Origin: Planctomycetota bacterium | Lineage (GTDB): Bacteria; Planctomycetota; J058; JAJDCP01 | DNA length: 64,000 nucleotides | Direction: 5' to 3' | Assembly: GCA_029260765.1 (NCBI GenBank) | Contig: JAJDCP010000046.1 | Location: forward strand, 50,424 to 114,423 | In this document: positions 8,623 to 18,655 of the stretch, one piece after another | Position numbering within the stretch: position 1 is the first letter of the stretch | Layout of the letters: each line of letters starts with the position of its first letter | The notes under the pieces: generated by a model | Databases searched by the model: none | What the model saw: only the letters and a program-made list of their open reading frames with translations | Told to the model about the DNA's origin: nothing | Program-made: the position numbers and the translations under genes

Positions 8623-11600
8623 CTAGCGACCCACCGCGGCCTCTCTCGCCCGGGCCTTGTATTCCCGCGCGCGTAGCAGGGCCTCCTCTTGGAGCTGACT
8701 CTCCCGCTTGGCAATGGGCAGATAGGCGGCCCTCGTCGCAATGTCTCCGGCTTCCTCGAAGCGGCCGGCGTCGGCCAGCAACTCGGTCAGCTCGATGTAC
8801 AGGCTCCAGTCCAAGCTACCGAGCTCGACGGCACGCAGATACTTGCGGATCGTCGCTTCGGCGTCGCCAAGGATGGAGCTGCAGAGGCCTGACTCTTCCC
8901 ACGTCCCCTTGTTCTCCGGGTCGAGCACGTGGAGCCTCTCGAAGTGGGGCAAGGCCGCTGGATAGTCATACAGCCAGAACGCCATGGTGGCCTGATGATT
9001 GTGGTACCAGACCTCCAACTCTGGGGCGAGCCGTCGGACCAGCTCACAATCCCGGGAGTGGCGGTCCCGATCCCCGAGCCACTGGAAGCACAGCGTTCTG
9101 CTGGTGAGCAGGTCGATGTCCAGCGACGATGCCAGGCCGAGCATCCGGGTCCGGCAGGCGATCATCAGGCCCAGGTCGAACTTCTTGGTGGTGGGGAAGC
9201 GGTCGTCGAAGCCGCGCGCGTAGAACCCGAGAGGATCGGGGAGCTCTTTTTCCAGCTCGGCGCGCAGCGCCAGGCAGCGCGCCGCGTCACCGCTGAGGCT
9301 TGCCTCGAAGCCGCTCTGGCCGTCGAGCTTGGCGACCTCTCCGACCTGATCGGCAGAGCCGTAGAGATAGTCCGTTCCGCCGGCTCCCTGGCAGCCGGCG
9401 TTGAAGTGCAGCAGGGCCCTCTGCGGATCGCCCCGGTCGCGGTACAGGTTGCCCAGCGCGAGATGACTCGGCGCAAAGAAGGGGTCGTCGAAGAGCGCGT
9501 TCTCGTACGCGATCTCCCACTCCTCCTCGTCGCCCTTGGCTTTCCCCAGTTCGGCGACGAACGCGTAGCCCTCGACGGTCGGATCGAGGATCAGCAGGTT
9601 GTTGCGCATCGTCCAGGCAAAGTCCATGTCCCCCGAGGCCAGGGCAGCCCGTCCCATGTCCACGAGCGCGCGCGTGTACTGCGCGCGATGGTGGTGGGTC
9701 GTGAGCGCGTAGCACTCAGCCAGGGTGAAGGGCAGCTCCGCATCGTCGGCATAGGGCCTGCGGGCGTCCGTGAAGCCGATCCAGGCATCGAGCCAGAGCT
9801 CCCCCTGCACAGCGTTCAAGGCACCCAACAGCGTCAGCTCTGCTCCGGTCGCGCCGCCCTCCTCGAGATGCAGGCACAGGCGCGCCAGATCCCGTGCATC
9901 CGGCATCAAGTCGCGCCCGGGATCGTCGCTGCGCTCCAACGCTTCCATTCCCATCGCCAGGGAGGCATCGCGCAGTGCCTGCGGGTAGTCGAACCGTGCC
10001 AGGTGCGCCAGCGCCCGGACAAGATACGCCCGCGGGGCGGGATAACGCTGAAGCAAGCCGGTGCACTCGTCGATCATCTCCTGCCAGCCCGCGTTGTTCC
10101 AAAAACGCCCCCGCACAATCCGCGCTGCCGTTTCCACCCGATCGCGCAGGCGGAGCAGCCGCGCGTCACCAGACCCCAGGGGAGGCTCAACGACTTCTGC
10201 GCCCCTCGCGCCTGCCATGGCCTTGTGGCACGCCGCCCAGCGGGCCTTCTCGAGCCGGTAGCGACTTTCACTCAGACTCCGGCTGGCCATGTAGCGCTGT
10301 TCCTCCAGCGTCAGCGCCCCTTGCCATGGCTCCACCTCAGGCGCACGGCGGGGCGATCCTGAGGCTGGCACGACGACCTCCTCACCTGTGCGGAGAAGCT
10401 CTTGAACGGCCGCGGCGAGACGCGCTTCGAGCTGCTCGTCGCCGGGGCTCACGCGCAACGCCCAGCTCAGCGCGGGCACAGGGCCATGACTCTCGCTGAA
10501 GTTGGTCAGCACGTTCTCACGGAGCTGGCCGAATTGCTCGCCGTGCTCCGCATTCCAGGCCTCGTTGGCCATCAGCCGGCCGACGTCCTCCATGGCCAGC
10601 GTGAACCGACCCTGGTTGCTACGGGAGACGGCACGGTAGAACCTATGAAAGAAGCTCTCCTCTGACTCCAGGTAGCGCGTCTGCGCGAGCTCCGCGAGCT
10701 TCCACTCGCCCAGCTGGATGGCGATCTGGGCGATGCGCCCGACCACCGCGGTGATCTGCACTTCCTTGTGCGCGAGCTGCGCGGCGCGCAGCAGAATCGC
10801 GAGAGCCTCCTCGGGCTTCTCCTGGTACGTGCAGAGGTCACCTTGCCATTGCAGGAGCACGAAGGAGTCCGGCTGCTTCTCGAGGGCTGCCTGGAGCATC
10901 GTCTCCGCGGCGTCGACGTGCCCCCGGGCGACTTCCACCTCGGCCCGCGCGATGATGCACGCGGGGGAAGAAGGGTCGAGGTCGAGGGCCTTCTGCAGCA
11001 ACGCTTCGGCCGCGTCGAGATCCTGGTCGACCCGCTGGGCGGCCAGTAAAGCCCAGCCCGGCGCAAAGCCTCCAGGGACCTCCGTCGTCAGCCGCCCGAT
11101 CCGCGCCTCGGCGCTCTCGGTATCGCCGGCTGCGAGGAGACCGACGACCCTGTCGAGACAGAACTCCCGGCTGCTCTCGAGTGCCTCGCCAACGATCTCC
11201 TCAAGCTGCGCAGCCTGCGCCGGCCCGAGGCTGTCTCGCCCGGCCAACAGAGCCGTGGCCCGGTCGTCCGGCCAGCCGGCCTCGAAGTCCGTGAGGTACT
11301 CCAGAAGGGCGAGCTGCATGGCTGCGCGGGCCTCGGCACCACGCTCGGAGATGTAGACCACGAGCTGGGGCACGTCCGGCGAGACGAGTAGGGAGGCGAG
11401 ATAGCGCGTCGCGGAGCCACGAAGGAACTGCTGCACGGCGAAGTTGACGTTGACGGCCTCTGCGCTCCATTCGGGGAGCTGCAGGGTGTGCGTCGTGTTT
11501 CCCAGCCGCACCGTCTGCGGTTCTGCTGCGAGCATACAGGCGTCGACCAGTGGGATCGCTTCCGCCTCCGGGCGCGCGGGATCCAGCAGGAAAGCTGCCA

Positions 11601-11817
11601 GTCGCAACGCCGCCGCGCGGCTGCCGTCGAGGCTGGGTCGCAGGGCCTGGAAGTCCTCCCACACGCCCTCGGCAGCTTCGTCCGCCTGGGGCGCGCCTGG
11701 TTCTATCGGCGGATCCTGGGGAGGCGGACGGTTCGTGGGGCCAGGCCCGTTGGTGGAGGGACAGCCCAGACACAAGATCAATGGGAGGATCCACAATCTC
11801 GAGCTCTTCACAAACAT
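8623..11817 (-). CDS. Giant TPR-type lipoprotein
   Basis: A 1064-residue predicted lipoprotein. The N-terminus MFVKSSRLWILPLILCLGC is a signal peptide with the lipobox LCLGC (Cys19). It is followed by a Pro-rich linker and then helical repeats throughout. Several segments have the TPR pattern (ALDLDPSSPACIIARAEV and AALEKQPDSFVLLQWQGD near residues 285-340, and more near 855-880 and 950-1050). A scaffold or assembly role at the envelope is likely; no enzyme motif is visible. The frame is open 51 codons further upstream, but ATG at 11817 has GGGAGAG at ideal spacing and starts exactly at the signal peptide. A possible partner is the secreted protein at 12165-13070 on the same strand, 347 bases upstream. 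Confidence 0.8.
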   Translation of the reverse strand: MFVKSSRLWILPLILCLGCPSTNGPGPTNRPPPQDPPIEPGAPQADEAAEGVWEDFQALRPSLDGSRAAALRLAAFLLDPARPEAEAIPLVDACMLAAEPQTVRLGNTTHTLQLPEWSAEAVNVNFAVQQFLRGSATRYLASLLVSPDVPQLVVYISERGAEARAAMQLALLEYLTDFEAGWPDDRATALLAGRDSLGPAQAAQLEEIVGEALESSREFCLDRVVGLLAAGDTESAEARIGRLTTEVPGGFAPGWALLAAQRVDQDLDAAEALLQKALDLDPSSPACIIARAEVEVARGHVDAAETMLQAALEKQPDSFVLLQWQGDLCTYQEKPEEALAILLRAAQLAHKEVQITAVVGRIAQIAIQLGEWKLAELAQTRYLESEESFFHRFYRAVSRSNQGRFTLAMEDVGRLMANEAWNAEHGEQFGQLRENVLTNFSESHGPVPALSWALRVSPGDEQLEARLAAAVQELLRTGEEVVVPASGSPRRAPEVEPWQGALTLEEQRYMASRSLSESRYRLEKARWAACHKAMAGARGAEVVEPPLGSGDARLLRLRDRVETAARIVRGRFWNNAGWQEMIDECTGLLQRYPAPRAYLVRALAHLARFDYPQALRDASLAMGMEALERSDDPGRDLMPDARDLARLCLHLEEGGATGAELTLLGALNAVQGELWLDAWIGFTDARRPYADDAELPFTLAECYALTTHHHRAQYTRALVDMGRAALASGDMDFAWTMRNNLLILDPTVEGYAFVAELGKAKGDEEEWEIAYENALFDDPFFAPSHLALGNLYRDRGDPQRALLHFNAGCQGAGGTDYLYGSADQVGEVAKLDGQSGFEASLSGDAARCLALRAELEKELPDPLGFYARGFDDRFPTTKKFDLGLMIACRTRMLGLASSLDIDLLTSRTLCFQWLGDRDRHSRDCELVRRLAPELEVWYHNHQATMAFWLYDYPAALPHFERLHVLDPENKGTWEESGLCSSILGDAEATIRKYLRAVELGSLDWSLYIELTELLADAGRFEEAGDIATRAAYLPIAKRESQLQEEALLRAREYKARAREAAVGR

Positions 11818-12164
11818 GCGCTCTCCCTTCAAGCGATCGCCGGTTGTCAATACCGCGAAGACCATTGTGAGTCGGGATAGAGACAGCATAGCGCAGCCCA
11901 CACGCCGATTCATTGTTCTGGTGTGTAGCCTTGGAGGTGCCTGGTGCCCGATCCCCACCTCGGGGCACACGATCGGGCTCTGTCAAGCCACCACCCGGTG
12001 CTGAAGACCGTGCTGGGACAGAGCCCCATTCTCTGTCGACTGTGAGACTCGGCGCAATTGCGCGAGATTCTTCCGACGGGGCGACGCTTGCCGATGAGCC
12101 CGTCCGATGTCTGCCAGGGTCGCGTTCGGCGGCAGCCAGATGTGGCGCCCGCCTGCCAGCCCGC
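11818..12164. other. Intergenic region with long inverted repeat
   Basis: A 347-base gap between two minus-strand genes with no convincing gene. GGGCTCTGTC at 11975-11984 pairs perfectly with GACAGAGCCC at 12017-12026, leaving a 32-base loop. A nested GTGCCC/GGGCAC pair lies just before it (about 11945-11969). There is no T-tract, so an intrinsic terminator is unlikely. It may be a structured 3' or leader element, or a mobile-element relic. Confidence 0.5.
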
Positions 12165-13070
12165 CTACTCGCCCCAGAATCCCCAGAGCTTGGTGGCTGG
12201 CTCCGCTCTCTCGGGCATCACCAGATCAACCGCGAGCCTGCTGATCGGCTCCCCGTCGAACGGCTCGGCCGAAGCCTCCCAGGTGAGCATACCAGTCTCC
12301 CTGAGCTGCAGGAGATAGCGCGCGAAAGCCCGGTACTGCTGAGCATTCCAGGCTGTTGCCGTCCTGATTTCGGCAAGGCTTGCATCGTTCAGCAGCAAGG
12401 CCAGAAGAGTGGCATCAGCCTCGGGCATCAGCAGATAGAACCAGGTGTGTGAGCCGGTTTGCTTGCGCAGCCCGAAGAACCCGTCCCGGAGGTTGACCGA
12501 CCAGCGGGCTTCGATGCCCAGAGTGTCGACGGCGGGCAGCTTCGACCCGAACAACGTAGATCGAGCATCACCGAGGCTGATTTCACCGCCGGGCGGCACC
12601 ACGGTCACGGCTGCGTCGATCGCCGGCCTGCACTCGTCTAGAGCGGCAGCGACCTGGTCAAAGAGGTCATCCGCCATATGCGCCGCGAGATCTGCGCAGG
12701 CCTCCAACACCGACACACTGCAACGTACTTCCAGCTTGAGCAGAGGAATCATGATCAGCCGGGCAGCGCGTAAGCGAAGCTCTGCTTCGTCCCTCTCGAG
12801 CAACGGCGCGAGCCACGCAGGCAGCTCTTCGGGATACCGCTCAGCCTGGACGGAGAGCTCTTCGAGCTTATGGAACGCCTCCTCCCGCGCGGCGGGTGTG
12901 GCGGATGGGTTCGCCATCCGTTCCACGAGCGAGGCCGCCCCATCGCCGCCCTCCTGCGCCGCAAGGGGCGCAAACCCGGCTGCCAACAGAACGAGCCCCG
13001 CGATCTTGAGGGCAGCCAAAACCCTCGAGAGCCGGCCGCCCGGAAAACTCCTCAGATTGGATCGCGGCAT
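12165..13070 (-). CDS. Secreted hypothetical protein
   Basis: A 301-residue protein that I do not recognise. It has a classic Sec signal peptide: basic start, hydrophobic stretch ALKIAGLVLLAAGFAPLAAQ at about residues 19-38, and a likely AQ-E cleavage. The next 100 residues are helical (ARE/LEEL pattern, possibly HEAT-like). Residues 150-260 look beta-rich and contain FGLRKQTGSHTWFYLLM. There are few cysteines and no catalytic motif. ATG at 13070 opens with MPRSN. It lies between rsfS (upstream, 207-base gap) and the TPR lipoprotein (downstream), so a periplasmic partner role for the latter is possible but not shown. Confidence 0.6.
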   Translation of the reverse strand: MPRSNLRSFPGGRLSRVLAALKIAGLVLLAAGFAPLAAQEGGDGAASLVERMANPSATPAAREEAFHKLEELSVQAERYPEELPAWLAPLLERDEAELRLRAARLIMIPLLKLEVRCSVSVLEACADLAAHMADDLFDQVAAALDECRPAIDAAVTVVPPGGEISLGDARSTLFGSKLPAVDTLGIEARWSVNLRDGFFGLRKQTGSHTWFYLLMPEADATLLALLLNDASLAEIRTATAWNAQQYRAFARYLLQLRETGMLTWEASAEPFDGEPISRLAVDLVMPERAEPATKLWGFWGE

Positions 13071-13277
13071 GATGCGCCCCCCAACGATTGCGTCCAGCCC
13101 TGCTGGCTGGCGAGTGCCGGCTTCGAGAGCCAGCCAGCAGCTCTCGAGCTTCCATCAGAGTACGTCCCAGGTTCCCGGCGGTGCAAGCTCCAGACCTGGA
13201 CAGCTTGTGTGGTCACCCCAAGCAAGAGGGCGCCCCCCAGAGGAGCGCCCATGCGCGATGCAGCAGAGTGTGTCGGC

Positions 13278-13760
13278 TCAGCCCTCAACGACCTCTTCCG
13301 AGGCCGCTTCCTCCTCCGCCACGGCCTCTTCGGAGGCAGATTCCTGCTCCGGCACGACCTCTTCGGAGGCAGCTTCCTGTTTCCCTTCTTCCTCCTCAGA
13401 GGCCTCAGGCTCAAGAGGCTCCCAGGGCACACGCGGCGCGCGCGACCACAGGAACTCGAGGTTGTAGTAGGTGCGCGTGTCCGGCAGGAACAAATGCAGC
13501 ACGGCATCGCCGTAATCGAGCAAGATCCAGCTACCGTCGTCGTACCCTTCGACGCCCAGAGGCAGCAGACCGATCGCCTTCAGCTCATGCCGCACAAAAT
13601 CGGCCATCGCTTGCAGCTGGCGACCACTCTGCCCGGTGGCCAGCACGAAGAAGTCGGTGATCCCGCCCTGGGCTTCCTCGATATTGAGGATGACCAGGTC
13701 TTCGCCGTGCTTGTCGAAACACATCTGGGCCAGAGCACTGGCCAATTCAGGACTATCCAA
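13278..13760 (-). CDS. rsfS: Ribosome silencing factor RsfS with acidic tail
   Basis: Iojap/YbeB-family protein that binds ribosomal protein uL14 and blocks subunit joining in starved cells. The family core is clear in residues 1-110: [11 protein letters not shown], a helix with [14 protein letters not shown], then [20 protein letters not shown]. The family normally ends near residue 110-120. Here a tail of about 45 residues follows, made of Glu/Ala/Ser/Val repeats ([15 protein letters not shown] type). Translation appears to start at TTG 13760, preceded by GAGAG at good spacing. It lies nine bases downstream of the hppA stop, so the two share a transcript. Confidence 0.92.
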   Translation of the reverse strand: MDSPELASALAQMCFDKHGEDLVILNIEEAQGGITDFFVLATGQSGRQLQAMADFVRHELKAIGLLPLGVEGYDDGSWILLDYGDAVLHLFLPDTRTYYNLEFLWSRAPRVPWEPLEPEASEEEEGKQEAASEEVVPEQESASEEAVAEEEAASEEVVEG

Positions 13761-13769
13761 AACGGTCTC

Positions 13770-15917
<2,148 letters not shown>

Positions 15918-15934
15918 GGACGTCTTCCTGCTCA

Positions 15935-15950
15935 CCGCCGCAAGCGGCGG
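15935..15950 (-). promoter_or_regulatory. Hairpin in the hppA leader
   Basis: CCGCCG and CGGCGG flank a four-base loop (CAAG on the plus strand), so the hppA leader can form a very stable hairpin whose base lies about 17 bases upstream of the ATG, immediately before the ribosome site. It could limit translation or protect the mRNA end. Pattern only. Confidence 0.4.
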
Positions 15951-16015
15951 ACCTGTGTGTAGTAACAAGCCACCCAACAGCCTGCAGAGCGTCATCTGGG
16001 TGCTGGGGGGCGGTA

Positions 16016-16044
16016 CTTATAGCAGACGCGCTGCGTTACAGCAA
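16016..16044 (-). promoter_or_regulatory. Sigma-70-like promoter of hppA-rsfS
   Basis: On the minus strand TTGCTG (16044-16039), a 17-base spacer and TATAAG (16021-16016) match the -35/-10 consensus at 4/6 and 5/6. The expected start of transcription is near 16009, giving a leader of about 90 bases to the hppA ATG that contains the hairpin at 15935-15950. Confidence 0.55.
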
Positions 16045-16090
16045 GCTTTGTGCCGCAGCATCGATGGCAGCAATGAAGGCCACAAAAAGA

Positions 16091-16777
16091 TCAGCGGGTG
16101 CGCGTGCGAGCCTTGGAGCGAGGCAGCCTTGTGCGCTTTTCCAAAGCTCGGCTGCGGACCGTCGAGGCGAAGCTGCAGATCGGGCAGGCTGCAAAATCGT
16201 GGCTGCGGGCGGGGCAGTGCTCACGCCCAAAGTAGATGATCTGCAAATGCAGCCGGTTCCACTGTTCTTGGGGATACAGCTGTTTGAGGTCCGCCTCGGT
16301 GGTCTTGACATTCTTGCCGGAGCTCAAGGTCCAGCGCCGCGCCGAGCGGTGGATGTGGGTGTCGACCGGGAAGGCGGGCTGCCCAAAGGCCTGACACATC
16401 ACCACCGAGGCGGTCTTGTGCCCGACCCCCGGGAGTGTCTCGAGAGCCGCCAGGTCGGCAGGCACCCTGCCACCATGGCTGACCAATAGCTGCTCAGACA
16501 GAGCGACGATGTTGCGCGACTTCTGGGGGGCCAGTCCGCAGGTGCGGATGTGCTCGAGCACCGCGGGTTGCCCCAACGCGACCATCGCCTCAGGCGTGCG
16601 GGCCCTCTCGAACAGCCCGGGAGTCACCAGGTTGACACGCTTGTCGGTGGTCTGTGCCGAGAGCAACACCGCGATCAAAAGCGTGTAGGGGTCGACATGG
16701 TCGAGGGGAATCGGGGGCTGGGGGTAGAGCCCGTCCAGGATCTCGCCGATCTGGCGGGCCTTTGCCTGCTTGCGCAT
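16091..16777 (-). CDS. nth: Endonuclease III
   Basis: DNA glycosylase/AP lyase of base-excision repair that removes oxidised pyrimidines. Seen: LLSAQTTDKRVN, the helix-hairpin-helix LPGVGHKTA with catalytic Lys121, and the catalytic Asp139 in VDTHIHR. The C-terminal iron-sulfur region reads EHC, nine residues, then CPIC. These are Cys188, Cys198 and Cys201, with no fourth Cys downstream, unlike the usual C-x6-C-x2-C-x5-C. Length is 228 residues, normal. ATG at 16777 has GGAGG just upstream. Its A is also the last base of the stop of the upstream broken gene (TGATG), so the pair was once translationally coupled. Confidence 0.92.
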   Translation of the reverse strand: MRKQAKARQIGEILDGLYPQPPIPLDHVDPYTLLIAVLLSAQTTDKRVNLVTPGLFERARTPEAMVALGQPAVLEHIRTCGLAPQKSRNIVALSEQLLVSHGGRVPADLAALETLPGVGHKTASVVMCQAFGQPAFPVDTHIHRSARRWTLSSGKNVKTTEADLKQLYPQEQWNRLHLQIIYFGREHCPARSHDFAACPICSFASTVRSRALEKRTRLPRSKARTRTR

Positions 16778-17085
16778 CACACCTCCGCGCGTAGCCGTGC
16801 TTCGCTCCAGGGGTCGCCACGCATGTGGTAGCCCTTTTCCTTCCAGATAGCCCGCGGCATCGTCGGCGACGATGCACACCCGCTTGACGCATTGGGCGCT
16901 CTTCCAGGCGTAGAGCTGGGGCGCGACCAGCGGGTCACACAGTGGAAATCGCTGAACACCTCGGCCTGGGGCAGCCCGCGCAGTGGGTCGAGGCGCAGCT
17001 CGAGCGGTGGGTCGACGGGTCCGTCCACCACCAGCCGTGGCTCGGGCGGCAGCTGGGGATCACCGAGCTGATAGAAGGGCTGCAT
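16777..17085 (-). pseudogene. Broken sulfite-oxidase-family molybdopterin protein
   Basis: The open frame begins well at ATG 17085 (GGAG seven bases upstream). It gives the family start with LVVDGPVDPPLELRLDPL and the Mo-ligand Cys block FHCVTRWS. Sequence typical of the middle of the family (roughly 70 residues) is then missing. The conserved LVAPQLYAWKSAQCV is present but in another frame (near 16925-16880). A one-base insertion later returns to the first frame for WKEKGYHMRGDPWSEARL, the normal C-terminus. So there are two lesions, an internal deletion with frame change and a +1 insertion. CGCTGGTCG fits both sides of the deletion junction, suggesting loss between short direct repeats. No working enzyme is expected. 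Confidence 0.75.
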
Positions 17086-17200
17086 CGAGAGCTCCGCTGA
17101 GGATCGGCCGGAGTATACCAAGAGTCTGCCAGAGCGACGAAACCTTCAGCACTCACTGGGAAGCTGTCTCACGGAACGGACAGCTACACCTGCACCTGCA

Positions 17201-17424
17201 CCGAACCCGAATCCGAAACCGAAACCGAATCCGAATCCGACACCCGACACCCGACACCGAAACCGACACCGACACCGAAACCGACACCGACACCGAAACC
17301 GACACCGACACCGACACCGAAACCGACACCGAAACCGACACCGAATCCGAAACCGAATCCGATTCCGACACCTGACACCCGACACCGACACCCGACACCG
17401 AATCCGAAACCGACACCGAACCCG
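17201..17424. repeat. CCGAnn hexanucleotide array
   Basis: About 224 bases made almost wholly of degenerate six-base units: CCGACA, CCGAAA, CCGAAT and CCGAAC, with a few CCCGACA variants. One plus-strand frame would read Asp/Glu/Thr/Ser repeats, but no ribosome site or folded flank supports a gene. It lies in the 608-base gap between the broken oxidase gene and the acyltransferase gene at 17694. Nothing else in the gap looks coding. Confidence 0.9.
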
Positions 17425-17434
17425 TCTTCTGTAG

Positions 17435-17453
17435 CGGCGCTCTGTGAGCGCCG
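17435..17453. repeat. REP-like perfect hairpin
   Basis: CGGCGCTC (17435-17442) and GAGCGCCG (17446-17453) pair perfectly around a TGT loop, directly after the hexamer array. The layout TGTAG-stem-loop-stem is like repetitive extragenic palindromes of other bacteria. There is no T-tract, so it is not an intrinsic terminator. I see no second copy in this window. Confidence 0.6.
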
Positions 17454-17520
17454 GAAGGAGCTCTGGCAAAGGTCGTATCCAGAGGTTCTGGGTTCACCAC
17501 ACGGATGGATCATCTCGTCG

Positions 17521-17574
17521 ATAGACCGACGTTACAGGCGGTTCTGTTCAGATCGAAGGCATGAACCAAACCTG
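17521..17574 (+). repeat. Dispersed repeat module B, copy 1
   Basis: ATAGACCGACGTTACAG at 17521-17537 matches the minus strand of 63890-63906 at 16 of 17 bases. The homology goes on through TCGAAGGCATGAACCA into CCTG. A third, partial copy containing TCGAAGGCATG lies at 33496. It does not overlap a gene. Confidence 0.6.
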
Positions 17575-17693
17575 CCCGAAGTCTCGATGAGAAGGAGTCT
17601 TGGTCAGGATCTCTGGAACCCCGACAGCGATTCCGACACCGAAGAGGACCGTGGTCTGAGAGGCGGGAGGCCGGTCCGCATTGCGCCCGGCGC

Positions 17694-18467
17694 TCAGTCC
17701 CGGCGCAGCAGGTCGGCGATCCGTGCCCGCACGGCTCGGTCCAGAGCCTCGACCTGCTGCTCGAAATCCCCCTCTTGCGGCGCAGAGATGGGCTCGGTCA
17801 CGTAGTGGGTCAGCTTGACCCGGAAAGGTAGCGGACCCAGGCCCAGGGCCAGAGGTAGCATCAGGGGACGTCGGGTCCGGAAGAGCTTCTGCAGGACAGC
17901 CGAGACCTGTTCGCCATCGCCGAAGACCCAAAAGAGATCATCGGCGGCAGGACAGGCGACTGGAATGACGGGGACGCCGGTCCGCACCGCCAGGCGCGCG
18001 TAGCCTTGGTGCGAACCCCAGCGCATCTGCCTCTTCAGCTTCGAAGAACGGGACCATTCGAGCGCGCCTCCGGGCATGCAGAAGGCGATCTGGCCGGTCT
18101 GCAGCAGGCGTTGGGCGTTCGCCGGGTTGCCGTCCACGATGCCCAGGGTGACGAACAGGTCCCGCAGCCCGGGAATCAGGAAGGCCTCGTGCTGGGTCAG
18201 GGCGCGGAAGTTGCGTCCGTCACGCTGCATGATCCGCCGGGAGAGGAGCAGACTGCCGACCGTACATAAGGGATGGTGGCTGACGACGAGCGCCGGGCCG
18301 CTGCGCGGGATGTGTTCAAGCCCGTGCACCTCGTAGCCCAGATAGCGCTCGATCCAGTCGAAGTAGGGCTCGAACGAACGGAGACGCGCGAGATCGGGAG
18401 GGGCGATCTTGCTTTCGTCGCCGCGCCTGTACGGTTGGACCCAGGCGGGCAGGAGGGATTGCAGCAT
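17694..18467 (-). CDS. PlsC/DGAT-like acyltransferase family protein
   Basis: A 257-residue protein of the lysophospholipid or diacylglycerol acyltransferase superfamily, expected to move acyl groups at the inner membrane face. Seen: the block [20 protein letters not shown] at about 48-67, with His64/His65 in the place of the HX4D catalytic His, and a later [10 protein letters not shown] like the PGG-x-x-E motif of DGAT relatives. The acidic partner of the HX4D pair is not obvious (HHPLCTVGS), so the mechanism may differ or activity may be reduced. I chose ATG at 18467 over an upstream in-frame start at 18593. The latter would run through the 94-bp repeat and add unlike sequence. It is a monocistronic minus-strand gene. 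Confidence 0.7.
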   Translation of the reverse strand: MLQSLLPAWVQPYRRGDESKIAPPDLARLRSFEPYFDWIERYLGYEVHGLEHIPRSGPALVVSHHPLCTVGSLLLSRRIMQRDGRNFRALTQHEAFLIPGLRDLFVTLGIVDGNPANAQRLLQTGQIAFCMPGGALEWSRSSKLKRQMRWGSHQGYARLAVRTGVPVIPVACPAADDLFWVFGDGEQVSAVLQKLFRTRRPLMLPLALGLGPLPFRVKLTHYVTEPISAPQEGDFEQQVEALDRAVRARIADLLRRD

Positions 18468-18486
18468 GCGCGTCCTGACTCCCACA

Positions 18487-18580
18487 GCAGCCTGCAGCGA
18501 AAATCGTGAAGCCAGGTGCCGCGCCGGTGGGTCGATGGCGAGGCGGACGACGCAGCCGGCCCGGATGGCCTGCGAGGAGG
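18487..18580. repeat. 94-bp dispersed repeat, copy 1
   Basis: Matches 63907-64000 in the same orientation at 90 of 94 bases (differences at 18496, 18540, 18562 and 18571). It contains GAAAATCGTGAAGCCAGGTG and ends in a GC-rich hairpin, which is imperfect in this copy. It sits 20 bases upstream of the acyltransferase start codon, in what should be its leader. Confidence 0.9.
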
Positions 18581-18655
18581 ACAACGACGGCAACGGCCCG
18601 CCGCCGTGGTGTCTGGTGAAGCGATTTTTGCCGCAGTCTGCACAAGCTCCTGGGC

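Noticed and set aside
13071..13277. Gene or RNA between rsfS and the secreted protein
   Set aside because: Only 207 bases, no ribosome site, no T-tract hairpin and no tRNA-like cloverleaf seen.
16983..17375. Plus-strand open frame ending in Asp/Thr/Glu repeats
   Set aside because: It is the hexamer array read as protein; no ribosome site and it opens inside a broken gene on the other strand.
17201..17424. CRISPR array
   Set aside because: Units of six bases in direct succession, without separate spacers, and no cas genes anywhere in the window.
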